Both the position numbers and the translations under genes were made by a program. A stretch of 57,073 bases of DNA from Pseudomonadota bacterium (GTDB lineage: Bacteria; Pseudomonadota; Alphaproteobacteria; Sphingomonadales; Sphingomonadaceae): the NCBI GenBank assembly GCA_021794525.1, contig JAJYQP010000039.1, forward strand, positions 1 through 57,073, written 5' to 3'. The notes below the pieces were generated by a model. It was not told the origin of the DNA, did not search any database, and saw only the letters and a program-made list of their open reading frames with translations. Positions 36,238 to 44,625 of this stretch are shown here, in pieces (the stretch's first letter is position 1; each line of letters opens with the position of its first letter).

Positions 36238-36282
36238 TCTATCGCGGAAAATGCGTTCCGACCGGCGGGAACCCGGCATTCC

Positions 36283-36296
36283 GACGTGCGCACGTC
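36283..36296. promoter_or_regulatory. 14-bp perfect palindrome upstream of the outer-membrane protein gene
   Basis: GACGTGCGCACGTC, 46 bp after the EAL gene stop and 140 bp before the OMP start. It may be an operator, or a stem ending the EAL transcript; there is no T-tract. Confidence 0.4.
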
Positions 36297-36435
36297 CCGG
36301 CTCGTCGCAATTATGTTACCTGTTTGCAACAGTATCACGTTGTCTGAGGTTAATGAAACTTCGCGTGTCGCCGTTCATTTCGTCAATCCAGCCCGCGGGG
36401 TCCGCGGGGAATGACGAAAGAATGGAGTACCCATA

Positions 36436-37104
36436 ATGAACAACCGTGTCGCACTTATCGCCGCTGCCTCGCTGGCCGCGATCGCCGCCACCCCCGCCGC
36501 TGCGCAGGACGAAGCCCCGTTCAGCGGCTTCCGCGTCGGCGCCGAAGCCGGCTACGACATGCTGCGTTCGGGCAGCACCGAGGATGTCGACACCAGCCGC
36601 GACCTCAACCAGGACATCGACGGTGTGAACTTCGCCGGCGTCGTCGGTTACGATGCCGCGGTGGGCGAGAAGCTCCGCATCGGTGCCGAGGCTTCGTTCG
36701 GCGACAGCACGGCCGACTGGGACAACGACAACAACCAACCGAACGTGTTCAATCTGGGCCGCGTCAACGCCGGACGTGAAATCTACGTCGGCGGCCGTGT
36801 CGGCTACGTCACCTCGCCCGACCTGATGCTCTACGTGAAGGGTGGTTACACCAACCAGCGCTTCGGCATCGAGGGCACCGACGGCACCACCAGCGTCAGC
36901 CAGCGTCTCGACACCGACGGCTATCGCATCGGTGCGGGCGCGGAATATGCGCTGTCGAGCAACATGTACGCCGGCCTCGAGTATCGTTACTCGAACTACT
37001 CGAAAGGCGAGCTGGATTTCAACGGCACCACGCCCGACGGCAGCCGGTTCAACATCGACACGGACCGTCACCAGGTCGTCGCGACCGTGGGTGTGCGCTT
37101 CTAG
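36436..37104 (+). CDS. Outer-membrane beta-barrel protein
   Basis: 222 aa. Signal peptide MNNRVALIAAASLAAIAATPAAA with cleavage before QDE. The mature part alternates hydrophobic and polar residues in eight or so strands (FRVGAEAGYDML, NFAGVVGYDAAV, IYVGGRVGYVT, LMLYVKGGYTNQ, YAGLEYRYSNY) and ends VATVGVRF with the terminal Phe needed for Bam recognition. It fits the small OmpA/porin-like barrel family. A T8 terminator follows. Confidence 0.9.
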   Translation: MNNRVALIAAASLAAIAATPAAAQDEAPFSGFRVGAEAGYDMLRSGSTEDVDTSRDLNQDIDGVNFAGVVGYDAAVGEKLRIGAEASFGDSTADWDNDNNQPNVFNLGRVNAGREIYVGGRVGYVTSPDLMLYVKGGYTNQRFGIEGTDGTTSVSQRLDTDGYRIGAGAEYALSSNMYAGLEYRYSNYSKGELDFNGTTPDGSRFNIDTDRHQVVATVGVRF

Positions 37105-37120
37105 GCGATAGCGCTCCCAC

Positions 37121-37164
37121 GGGAGGCGGGCGGGGGTCGCAGCGGCGGCTCCCGCCTTTTTTTT
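37121..37164 (+). terminator. Rho-independent terminator of the outer-membrane protein gene
   Basis: GC-rich stem built from GGCGGG (37125-37130) and CCCGCC (37151-37156), followed by eight T. It lies between the convergent ends of this gene and greB. Confidence 0.85.
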
Positions 37165-37173
37165 GAAACCCTT

Positions 37174-37695
37174 TCAGCCGGTCCGCTCGGGATAGGCGAT
37201 GGCGAGCACTTCCCATTCCTTTTCGCCGCCGGGCAACCGGACCGTGCGCAGGTCGCCCGCCGCCGCGCCGCGCAGCGCGCGGGCGAGCGGGCTCGACCAA
37301 CCTATGCGGTCAGCGCCCGCGTCCTGCTCATCGTCTCCGACGATCGTGACGGTGCGGTGGGTATCGTCCTCGTCGGCGATCTCCACGCAAGCGCCGAAGA
37401 AGACCCGGCTCTGGTCCGGCTGGTCGGCGGGATCGAGCACGCGGGCAGCCTTCATCCGCCGTGCCAGATGCGCCAGCTCCCGGTCGATCTCCCGCATCCG
37501 CTTGCGGCCATAGAGATAGTCGCCGTTCTCGCTGCGGTCGCCGTTCCCCGCCGCCCAGCTCACGATCTCGGTGATCCGCGGCCGCTCGGTGCCCAGCAGG
37601 TGATCGTAACGCGCCTTGAGCGCGGCGTAACCGGCGGGGGTGATCGGGTTGGAGGGTGCCGAAGCCGCGCTCACGCCTTCTGGCTGTCGAGCCAT
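37174..37695 (-). CDS. greB: Transcription elongation factor GreB
   Basis: Stimulates RNA cleavage by backtracked RNA polymerase. 173 aa from the ATG at 37695, which has GAGGA immediately before it; a GTG at 37674 overlapping the accC stop (166 aa) is a good alternative. The N-terminal coiled coil holds the Gre signature [34 protein letters not shown] (read in parts), with the acidic tip. The C-terminal FKBP-like domain runs from about residue 98 to the end. The gene overlaps the 3' end of accC. Confidence 0.92.
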   Translation of the reverse strand: MARQPEGVSAASAPSNPITPAGYAALKARYDHLLGTERPRITEIVSWAAGNGDRSENGDYLYGRKRMREIDRELAHLARRMKAARVLDPADQPDQSRVFFGACVEIADEDDTHRTVTIVGDDEQDAGADRIGWSSPLARALRGAAAGDLRTVRLPGGEKEWEVLAIAYPERTG

Positions 37696-39020
37696 TCCTC
37701 GAGCCACTTGATCGAGTAATTGCCCGAAAGCACGTCGTCCTGCTGGATCAGCTTCTGGTGGAGCGGGATGTTGGTCTTTACGCCCTCGACGACCATTTCC
37801 TCCAGCGCCCGCCGGAGCCGCATGATGCAGCGTTCGCGATTGCGGCCATAGACGATAACCTTGGCGATCATGCTGTCGTAATAGGGCGGGATCTTATACC
37901 CCGCGTAGAGCCCGCTATCGACGCGGACGTGCATCCCGCCCGCCGCGTGGTAGTAGCTCACGGTGCCGGGGCTGGGGGCGAAGGTCCAGGGGTCCTCGGC
38001 GTTGATGCGGCATTCGATGGCGTGGCCGCGGAACTGGACGTCTTCCTGCTTGCAGCTGAGGTCCGCGCCTTCGGCGATGCGGATCTGTTCGCGGACCAGG
38101 TCGATGCCGGTGATCATCTCGGTGACCGGGTGTTCGACCTGAAGGCGGGTGTTCATCTCGATGAAGTAGAACTCGCCGTTCTCCCACAGGAATTCGATCG
38201 TGCCCGCGCCGCGATAGCCCATGTCGGCCATCGCCTTCGCGCAGATGCCGCCCATGCGATCGCGCTCCTCGGCGGAAAGGATGGGAGAGGGCGCTTCCTC
38301 CAGCACCTTCTGGTGGCGGCGCTGGAGCGAGCAGTCGCGCTCGCCCAAATGGATCGCATTGCCGCGCCCGTCGCCGAACACCTGGAATTCGATGTGGCGC
38401 GGATTGCCGAGATATTTCTCGATATAGACGGTGTCGTCGCCGAAGGCGGCCTTGGCCTCGCTGCCGGCCTGCTTGATGAGCGTTTCCAGATCGTCGGGGC
38501 CGGTGCAGACCTTCATGCCGCGCCCGCCGCCGCCGCTCGCGGCCTTGATGATGACGGGATAGCCGGCGGCCTCTGCGATGACGCGCGCCTCCGCGATGTC
38601 GCTCACCGCGCCGTCGCTGCCGGGAACCAGCGGCAGGCCGAGCACGCCTGCGGTGCGCTTGGCCTCGATCTTGTCGCCCATGGTGCGGATATGTTCGGGC
38701 TTGGGCCCGATCCAGGCGATGTTGTGCGCTTCCACGATTTCGGCGAAGCGGGCGTTTTCGCTGAGGAAGCCGTAACCGGGATGGATCGCGTCGGCCTGGC
38801 TGATCTCCGCCGCGGAGATGATGTTGGCGATGTTGAGATAGCTGTCGGTCGCGGGCGGCGGGCCGATGCAGACCGCGTGATCGGCCAGGCGAACGTGCAT
38901 CGCGTCGGCATCGGCGGTGGAATGCACCGCCACCGTCTCGATCCCCATCTCGTGCGCGGCACGGTGGATGCGCAGCGCGATCTCGCCGCGGTTGGCGATC
39001 AATATACGTTTGATACCCAC
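37671..39020 (-). CDS. accC: Acetyl-CoA carboxylase, biotin carboxylase subunit
   Basis: ATP-dependent carboxylation of biotin on AccB, first step of fatty-acid synthesis. The 449-aa product begins [15 protein letters not shown] and has the ATP-grasp glycine loop [13 protein letters not shown], the [20 protein letters not shown] stretch and the [18 protein letters not shown] active-site region with Glu, Asn and Arg. It starts with GTG at 39020, 7 bp after the accB stop. Confidence 0.97.
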   Translation of the reverse strand: MGIKRILIANRGEIALRIHRAAHEMGIETVAVHSTADADAMHVRLADHAVCIGPPPATDSYLNIANIISAAEISQADAIHPGYGFLSENARFAEIVEAHNIAWIGPKPEHIRTMGDKIEAKRTAGVLGLPLVPGSDGAVSDIAEARVIAEAAGYPVIIKAASGGGGRGMKVCTGPDDLETLIKQAGSEAKAAFGDDTVYIEKYLGNPRHIEFQVFGDGRGNAIHLGERDCSLQRRHQKVLEEAPSPILSAEERDRMGGICAKAMADMGYRGAGTIEFLWENGEFYFIEMNTRLQVEHPVTEMITGIDLVREQIRIAEGADLSCKQEDVQFRGHAIECRINAEDPWTFAPSPGTVSYYHAAGGMHVRVDSGLYAGYKIPPYYDSMIAKVIVYGRNRERCIMRLRRALEEMVVEGVKTNIPLHQKLIQQDDVLSGNYSIKWLEEWLDSQKA

Positions 39021-39027
39021 GCGAAGC

Positions 39028-39528
39028 CTATCCGATCACGACCAGCGGCTGGCCGAATTCGACCGGCTGGGCATTGTCGACCAGGATCGCCTTGACCGTG
39101 CCCGCCTTGTCGGCGGCGATCGGGTTCATGACCTTCATCGCCTCGATGATGAGGACGGTCTGGCCCGCCTTAACCGTATCGCCGACGGCGACGAAATTCG
39201 CCGCTTCCGGTTCGGGCGCGAGATAGACGGTGCCGACCATCGGCGAGGTCAGCGCGCCGGCCGTGTCCTGGCCCGGCGCAGGCGTCTCAGTCGCCGCCGG
39301 GGTCGGCGGTGCGGGCTGCGCGGGGTCCTGCGTCATCGGCGCGTAGTGGATGGGGGCGGCCATCGCGGCCCCGCCGCCGCCGCGCGCGACGCGGATCTTG
39401 CGGTCCCCGTCCTCGACCTCGATCTCGCTGAGCCCTGTTTCGGCCAGCAGTTCGGCAAGCTCGCGCACCAGCGAGGTATCGACGTCGATGCCACTCTTGC
39501 GCCCGGCGCCCTTGTCGTGATCAGCCAT
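39028..39528 (-). CDS. accB: Acetyl-CoA carboxylase biotin carboxyl carrier protein
   Basis: 166 aa: a short N-terminal helical region ([25 protein letters not shown]), a Pro/Ala/Thr-rich flexible linker (about 65-92), and the biotinyl domain with the biotinylated lysine in EAMKVMN (about residue 132). The ribosome site AAGGGG precedes the ATG. Confidence 0.97.
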   Translation of the reverse strand: MADHDKGAGRKSGIDVDTSLVRELAELLAETGLSEIEVEDGDRKIRVARGGGGAAMAAPIHYAPMTQDPAQPAPPTPAATETPAPGQDTAGALTSPMVGTVYLAPEPEAANFVAVGDTVKAGQTVLIIEAMKVMNPIAADKAGTVKAILVDNAQPVEFGQPLVVIG

Positions 39529-39615
39529 ACAGCCCCTTGAATCTTCGTGCGCGGGCCTATGCTCGCCCGCAGAGCGCGAGGCAAGTGCCCGCAGCTTCCG
39601 GCAGGGGTCCTGACC

Positions 39616-40050
39616 CTAGAGAGCGGCGGCTTTTTTCAGCGCCACGAGATAGCTGTCGGCCCCCAGCCCCTTGACCTCGGCCACCGCGCCCATCCCGACA
39701 TAGGAATGGTGACGGAACGCCTCGCGCGTCGAGGGGTCGGAAAGGTGCACCTCGATGACCGGCACCGAAATCGCCTTGATCGCATCGAGCAGCGCGATCG
39801 AGGTGTGGGTATAGGCCGCGGCGTTCAGGAGCACCGCCTTCGCGCGGTTCGCCTGCGCCTCGTGCAGCCAGTCGACCAGCGCGCCCTCGTGATTGGACTG
39901 ACGGAACTCTATCCCGACGCCCAGACCCTTCGCCTGCGCGCGCACATTGGCCTCGATATCGGCGAGCGTGTCGCGCCCGTAGATCGCGGGCTCGCGCGTG
40001 CCGAGGAGATTGAGATTGGGTCCGTTGAGGACATAGACGACGGGTTGCAT
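39616..40050 (-). CDS. aroQ: Type II 3-dehydroquinate dehydratase
   Basis: Shikimate-pathway dehydratase, a dodecamer. The 144-aa product has VLNGPNLNLLGTREPAIYG with the catalytic Tyr and Arg, FRQSNHEGALVDWLHEA, LLNAAAYTHTSIAL with the catalytic Asn/His region, and EVHLSDPSTREAFRHHSYV. It is the usual gene upstream of accB in alphaproteobacteria. Confidence 0.97.
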   Translation of the reverse strand: MQPVVYVLNGPNLNLLGTREPAIYGRDTLADIEANVRAQAKGLGVGIEFRQSNHEGALVDWLHEAQANRAKAVLLNAAAYTHTSIALLDAIKAISVPVIEVHLSDPSTREAFRHHSYVGMGAVAEVKGLGADSYLVALKKAAAL

Positions 40051-40059
40051 GGGACCGCG

Positions 40060-41295
40060 TTAGCGCGGCGGCGCGCCCGGCGGAAGCGGCTCGAGGGCGA
40101 TGGTGAGCTGGCCCTTGCGCGGATCGAACACCGCCGCGAGCCCGGCGGCGCGCAATTCGTCGATTCCTACGAAGGTTCCGGCAGCCGGGGCTGCCGCCAG
40201 CCGCGCGTATTCCGCTTCGGGCATCCGCAGCTTGAACAGGCCGAGGAGACCGCCGAGGTGCACCGTCGCAAAGCCGTCGCCGTAATCGCGCAGCGTGACT
40301 GCGCCGAGCGTGCGAGTGCCGACCACCACGCTCGGAAACACCTCGGTATAGGACTGCCCGACGGGGGCGAGGCGCACCGGCGCGGATGGCACGAGGCTCG
40401 CGGGTGCTGGCGGCGGCGTGACAGCGCGCGGCGCGGGAGAGGGGATCGCCTGCGCGGGAAGGGAAAGCGGCTCGACGGGCGTGGGCGGCGGCGGAGGCAG
40501 CGGCGGGCGCACCGCTTCGCGCTGAGGCTGTGCCGCTGCCAGGGGCGGAAGCACTATGTCGGGCGCCAGGGTTTCGAGCGGGGCGAGCGGCGGCTCGGTT
40601 GCCGCCTGCGCAACCGGCTCGGCAGCGAGCGGCACAGCGGGCGCGGGCAGGGCAGCCTCGGTGGTCGCAAGATCCGGTGCTGCGGCTGCCTCCGGTGGCG
40701 GGGGCGATAGCGGCGGAGCGGCTTCGGGCCCTGGCTGTGCTGCGGGACCGAACTCAGCCGTCGCCACCTCGGCGGGCGGCGGAGGCGTTTCGCCCCCCGC
40801 GCTGCGGTCAGCAGGCTCGGGCAACGGAAAGCTCTCGGCAAAGGCTTCAGAGGCGGAAACGGCGGCGACCGGCGGCGGTGCGGGCGGGGCGACAGGGGCG
40901 TGGCGCGGTTCGGGCGGGATAGTCGGACGGGTAACCACCCTCGCAGCCTGGCGCGGTGACGGGGCGGTGGCAGGCTTGGGGTCGGACGCGGTGGCGGGCG
41001 CCACTGGCGGGAACAGCACGAAAGCGGTTTCGGGCAGCATCGCCTCCTGCGTGGGCGCCGCGGAAGGAACGGCTGCGGGCGGCGACACCGGGGCTCTTGA
41101 AAGCGGGGGCGACTGGACATCGGAATCCGCACGGGGCGTCAGCAGGAGCGCCGCCGCCCCACCCGCGGCAAGTATCGTGACCAGCGACGCCGAAACCTTG
41201 AGCGCACGGCGCGGGGGCGCGTAGCGGGTCTGCGCTTCGCGAAACGCGCTGCTTCGCCATTCGACTGGCGGCAGGGCAGGGCGAGCCATGGCCAT
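40060..41295 (-). CDS. Proline-rich single-pass membrane protein of unknown function
   Basis: 411 aa. A basic N-terminus (about 1-32) is followed by a membrane helix (about 33-54, LKVSASLVTILAAGGAAALLL) and a very long Pro/Ala linker (about 60-310). A compact C-terminal domain of about 95 residues (VGQSYTEVFPSVVVG to LTIALEP) comes last. The C-terminal domain, with VHLGGLLGLFKL and VFDPRKGQLTIAL, vaguely recalls copper-amine-oxidase N-like or usher periplasmic modules, a weak impression only. The linker could span the periplasm. Its stop lies 9 bp upstream of aroQ, so it may be co-transcribed with it. Confidence 0.75.
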   Translation of the reverse strand: MAMARPALPPVEWRSSAFREAQTRYAPPRRALKVSASLVTILAAGGAAALLLTPRADSDVQSPPLSRAPVSPPAAVPSAAPTQEAMLPETAFVLFPPVAPATASDPKPATAPSPRQAARVVTRPTIPPEPRHAPVAPPAPPPVAAVSASEAFAESFPLPEPADRSAGGETPPPPAEVATAEFGPAAQPGPEAAPPLSPPPPEAAAAPDLATTEAALPAPAVPLAAEPVAQAATEPPLAPLETLAPDIVLPPLAAAQPQREAVRPPLPPPPPTPVEPLSLPAQAIPSPAPRAVTPPPAPASLVPSAPVRLAPVGQSYTEVFPSVVVGTRTLGAVTLRDYGDGFATVHLGGLLGLFKLRMPEAEYARLAAAPAAGTFVGIDELRAAGLAAVFDPRKGQLTIALEPLPPGAPPR

Positions 41296-41428
41296 CTTCG
41301 AGTTGCTCCAGCCCGAAACGCTTCGTGCCTAGCAGGTTTCCCGGGACAGGGCATTCTCACCCGCAACGGTTTCCGGGGAAATCGTGACCCGCGCGATTAC
41401 CGGGTTGCCCGCTCCGGCCGAGCGCGCC

Positions 41429-41842
41429 TCAGCTGTCCACGCCCTTCACCTTCCCCCATTGCCGCGCCGCGGTGTAGCCGAGGTAACCGGTGCCGAAGAG
41501 GGCGTAGAGCGAATCCGGGATCGCAGCGAGATAGGCCGTCATCCCGCTGCCTATCGCGGCCGCCTTGGCCGGGCTGAACGCGGCGACGAGGCCCATCGGC
41601 ACGGCGAACAGGATCAGCGCGTACATGACGTAGAGAAAGCTCGGGCGGGCGCGGCTGGTCCAGGGGTCGGCGCTCTGCGCCTCGGCTACGATGGCCGAAA
41701 GGCGTGCCTCGATCAGCTGCATCTCCTGCGTGCCCTGGAGCTGGAGCAGTTCGAACTTCGCCTTCTCCCGCGCCGTCTTGTCGGGGATGACCTTGTCGAT
41801 GATCGAGGCGATTGGGGCAATGAGCGAATCGAAGAGGGGCAT
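41429..41842 (-). CDS. Holin-like three-helix protein of the gene-transfer-agent type
   Basis: 137 aa from the ATG at 41842 with AAGGA upstream (an in-frame GTG at 41863 is less likely). An amphipathic N-terminal part (MPLFDSLIAPIASIIDKVIPDKTAREKAKFELLQLQ, read in parts) is followed by DPWTSRARPSFLYVMYAL and hydrophobic segments (about 72-95, 100-122). This layout matches 3TM-type phage/GTA holins. No lysin, capsid or tail gene lies nearby, so it is an orphan. Confidence 0.75.
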   Translation of the reverse strand: MPLFDSLIAPIASIIDKVIPDKTAREKAKFELLQLQGTQEMQLIEARLSAIVAEAQSADPWTSRARPSFLYVMYALILFAVPMGLVAAFSPAKAAAIGSGMTAYLAAIPDSLYALFGTGYLGYTAARQWGKVKGVDS

Positions 41843-41971
41843 GGTGGTTCCTTTGCCACTCACAAATAACCATGTCGGTTCAAAATGTCAAGATTTTTCC
41901 CGTTCGCAATCGGGCGAGCTGCGCTCAAGCCGGATGCTGCTCGCGATCATGTTCCGATGCCGGCATCCTGA

Positions 41972-43126
41972 TCAGGCGACTTGAACGCGGCGCTCCGCCG
42001 CGATCCGTTCGTAGAGCGCGAAAAGGTCGGCGAAATGGTCCTCCATGCCCCGCACCTTCCGCGAGGGCGGGTACGGCGCGAAGCGGTCGGGCAGGGCGAG
42101 GATTGCGCGCACCGCGTCATCTCCGTCGGTGGCGTGGAACTGGAGTGGGGGGTCGGCGAAGTCGCTCGCCCCTCCGCGATCGGGGGCGATCACGGGAATG
42201 CCGCTGGCCCGGGCCTCGGCGGTGGTCATGCCAAAGGTCTCCGCCTCGCAGCCGTGGAGCAGCGCGTCGGCGCTGGCGAGGATGGCGGCGAAGCGGTCGC
42301 GCTCGCGCACCGGCTTGAACAGGCGGATGTGCGGATTGCCGCCGATGGCGCGCACGATCTTGTCCTTCGCGCGCCCCTCGCCGAAAATCGCCAGGCCGAC
42401 CTGCCGGTGCCGCCCGGCCAGCGTCGCCGCCTCGACCAGCATCGGCACGCGCTTTTCGTTGGCGAGGCGTCCGGCAGCCACCAGCAGCGTCGCCTCCGGC
42501 CCCAGCGCGCATTCCGCGAGGAGCTCGGCCCTGAGCCTCTCCGACCGGTGCGCCGGGCTGAAGACGCCCGGCTGCACGCCCATCGGCAGGTTGAAGACAT
42601 TCCCGACCCCGCCTTCGATCATCCGCTCGGCGAGATTGGAATTGGCGCAGATCACCGCGCTGAAGGTGCGCCCGAATTCGCGCAGCCGTTCCCAGAACCA
42701 GTCGAACTGGCGGTCCACCGCGTCGGTGCTCGCGAGCCGTTCGAACCAGCGGTAGACATGGGCCGAGAGCGGCTCGGAATGCATGATGAAGGCCTTGGGC
42801 ACGTCCGGTCGCCAGCTCATCGCGACGCTGGCGCTGCGCCACGGGCTCGACGCTTCGACGAAATCGGGATTCAGCCGGTCGAGCTCGGCATGGACGGGCG
42901 CGGCGTCGGTGAAGGCGAAATACTTGCGGTCGAGCGGGAAGCGCGGGCTCGGCAGCCCGACGATCCGCGCCGACGGGCTTATCTCGCGGATGTTGTATTC
43001 GGCGTCGGGTGCCAGGATCGTGATGTCCTGCCCGAAGCGTTCCGCCATCCGCAGCTTCTGATCGACATAGGTGCGGATGCCGCCGCCGAAGGGCGTGTAG
43101 AAGCCGCAGACATCGACGATGCGCAT
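41972..43126 (-). CDS. GT4-family glycosyltransferase
   Basis: 384 aa, GT-B fold. N-terminal domain with DVCGFYTPFGGGIRTYVDQKL (acceptor loop) and a C-terminal donor domain with LLVAAGRLANEKRVPMLVEA, RLFKPVRERDRFAAILASAD and the E-X7-E motif region HGCEAETFGMTTAEARASGIPV. The sugar donor and acceptor are unknown. It ends a group of five genes on this strand. The 12-bp palindrome GATGCCGGCATC (41956-41967) lies right after its stop. Confidence 0.9.
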   Translation of the reverse strand: MRIVDVCGFYTPFGGGIRTYVDQKLRMAERFGQDITILAPDAEYNIREISPSARIVGLPSPRFPLDRKYFAFTDAAPVHAELDRLNPDFVEASSPWRSASVAMSWRPDVPKAFIMHSEPLSAHVYRWFERLASTDAVDRQFDWFWERLREFGRTFSAVICANSNLAERMIEGGVGNVFNLPMGVQPGVFSPAHRSERLRAELLAECALGPEATLLVAAGRLANEKRVPMLVEAATLAGRHRQVGLAIFGEGRAKDKIVRAIGGNPHIRLFKPVRERDRFAAILASADALLHGCEAETFGMTTAEARASGIPVIAPDRGGASDFADPPLQFHATDGDDAVRAILALPDRFAPYPPSRKVRGMEDHFADLFALYERIAAERRVQVA

Positions 43127-43141
43127 CCGGGCCTAATGGCC

Positions 43142-43663
43142 CTAGAGCGGCCTCATGCCAAGCCCGCGCTGGTAGTTCATCACGACATCGATACGGGTCG
43201 GCGAACTACCGGCGCTTGCGCTTGCCTTCGCGGCCTTGGGCTTGCTGAGGCCGAGCTTGGGATTGCCGGCGAAGCCGATCCCGTCGGTGCGCCAGCCGAA
43301 CTTGCGGTTCGAATCGCGGTCGTGGAGCACCATCACGCCATAGCGGCCAGCACTGGGCACGCGCACGCAGATGACCGGCGTACCACTCGACGGGACGTCG
43401 ATGACCACCCGGCGGAAGGTCTTGCCGGCAGCGACGAGCACGTTGTCGTCGGCGAGGAACTCTCCATCGACCGCAGGATAGACCTCGACCTTGAGAGTAC
43501 CGCTGCGGTCCTTGAGGCCATTGACCCCGACGAGGAAGGCCGGGCCGCTCTCGCCCGGGCGGCAGCGCCCCTCTGCCTTGCCGAGATCGGGCGTCGAAGG
43601 AATGGTAGGCGCGGCGGCGACCAGCAGGGGCAGCATGGCCGCAACCAGCAGGGTGCGTGTCAT
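43142..43663 (-). CDS. DUF2141 secreted protein
   Basis: 173 aa. Signal peptide (MTRTLLVAAMLPLLVAAAP) and an immunoglobulin-like beta sandwich with FLVGVNGLKDRSGTLKVEVY, FRRVVIDVPSSGTPVICV and YGVMVLHDRDSNRKFGWRTDGIGF, matching DUF2141. The C-terminal part adds KPKAAKASASAG. The ATG overlaps the stop of the upstream membrane-protein gene and has AAAGGAGA in front. Probably periplasmic, role unknown. Confidence 0.88.
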   Translation of the reverse strand: MTRTLLVAAMLPLLVAAAPTIPSTPDLGKAEGRCRPGESGPAFLVGVNGLKDRSGTLKVEVYPAVDGEFLADDNVLVAAGKTFRRVVIDVPSSGTPVICVRVPSAGRYGVMVLHDRDSNRKFGWRTDGIGFAGNPKLGLSKPKAAKASASAGSSPTRIDVVMNYQRGLGMRPL

Positions 43664-44625
43664 CGTCTGTCTCCTTTGGCGAGGTCGAATAATCCGAAAA
43701 ATAGCGCCAGAATCAAGTGGGTGGACAGGATCAGCGCTGCCATCATCGCCATCAGCGCGGCAATCTCGACATCCTGTCCCAATGCCAGCACCGCGATCCC
43801 GGCGAAAACCACGTCCTTGTTCGGCACGAAGGGCAGGCGGCTGACGAGCAGGCGGATGGCGGACAGGACCAGCCACCAGCCGATCTCGACATCGGGCAGC
43901 ACCAGCGCCCACAGCACCGCGTTGAGCGCGGTGGTGGCGATGATGCGCGCGACGTGCACGCCGAACACGGTCCACAGCTCGCGGCGGGTCAGCGAGAAGA
44001 TCTGGCGGCGCAGCAGGAACGGCACCAGCGAGATCGCCACCACGAAGGCCAGCGACCACGCGATGTCGTTGCCGTACTGCTTGAGCGGCAGCAGCGCGAG
44101 ATAGGGATAGGCCAGCGCGATGAAGGCGAGCGTCATCACGTTGCCCGCCACCGCGGACATGATCGCCACGTCCTTGACCGCACCGAACGGGGTCGCGTCC
44201 ATCGGCACCTTGCGCCGCGCCCAGGTATAGAAATAGACCTCGCCCAGGTAGCCGAGCAGCAGCTCGTTGTAGATCAGCTTGCGGATCAGCGCGCCCATCG
44301 CCTGCGCGGTCACGCCCCACAGCTTGCGGAAGATCAGCCATTCGCTCGCCGGACCCGCAAGGTAGCTGAGCGCGAAGACCAGCCAGAACAGCGGCGAGCT
44401 CGGCACCAGCGCGGTGATATCCGACAGGTTCAGGCCGCGTGCCTGCCAGACCGCCGCCGCCAGCACGAGCAGCGACAGCGCGGTGGTCAGGATCTGGCCC
44501 CAGCTCCACTTGCGCGTGCGGTCCTGCGCCTCGAAACCGGAGGCACCCGGCGCGGCATTGCTCGTCGAAAGGGCGAGGGTGGGGCTGGTCATCACCTTGT
44601 CCGAAGGGGGTTCGTGGTTCAGCAC
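43660..44625 (-). CDS. Flippase-like integral membrane protein (UPF0104/LPG-synthase TM type)
   Basis: 321 aa from a GTG at 44625 that overlaps the upstream glycosyltransferase stop; the ATG at 44592 (MTSPTLAL) is an alternative start. Seven or eight membrane segments follow a polar N-terminus of about 40 residues. YNELLLGYLGEVYFYTWARR and RLPFVPNKDVVFAG are the polar conserved-looking loops. It resembles proteins that move lipid-linked sugars or aminoacyl-phospholipids across the membrane. The assignment to that superfamily is tentative. Confidence 0.72.
   Translation of the reverse strand: MLNHEPPSDKVMTSPTLALSTSNAAPGASGFEAQDRTRKWSWGQILTTALSLLVLAAAVWQARGLNLSDITALVPSSPLFWLVFALSYLAGPASEWLIFRKLWGVTAQAMGALIRKLIYNELLLGYLGEVYFYTWARRKVPMDATPFGAVKDVAIMSAVAGNVMTLAFIALAYPYLALLPLKQYGNDIAWSLAFVVAISLVPFLLRRQIFSLTRRELWTVFGVHVARIIATTALNAVLWALVLPDVEIGWWLVLSAIRLLVSRLPFVPNKDVVFAGIAVLALGQDVEIAALMAMMAALILSTHLILALFFGLFDLAKGDRR

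Noticed and set aside
37656..39095. A 479-codon plus-strand open frame opposite accC
   Set aside because: Shadow of accC; no motif, and the minus-strand protein is unmistakable.
41981..44104. A 707-codon plus-strand open frame opposite the glycosyltransferase, DUF2141 and flippase-like genes
   Set aside because: Antisense shadow with low-complexity composition.
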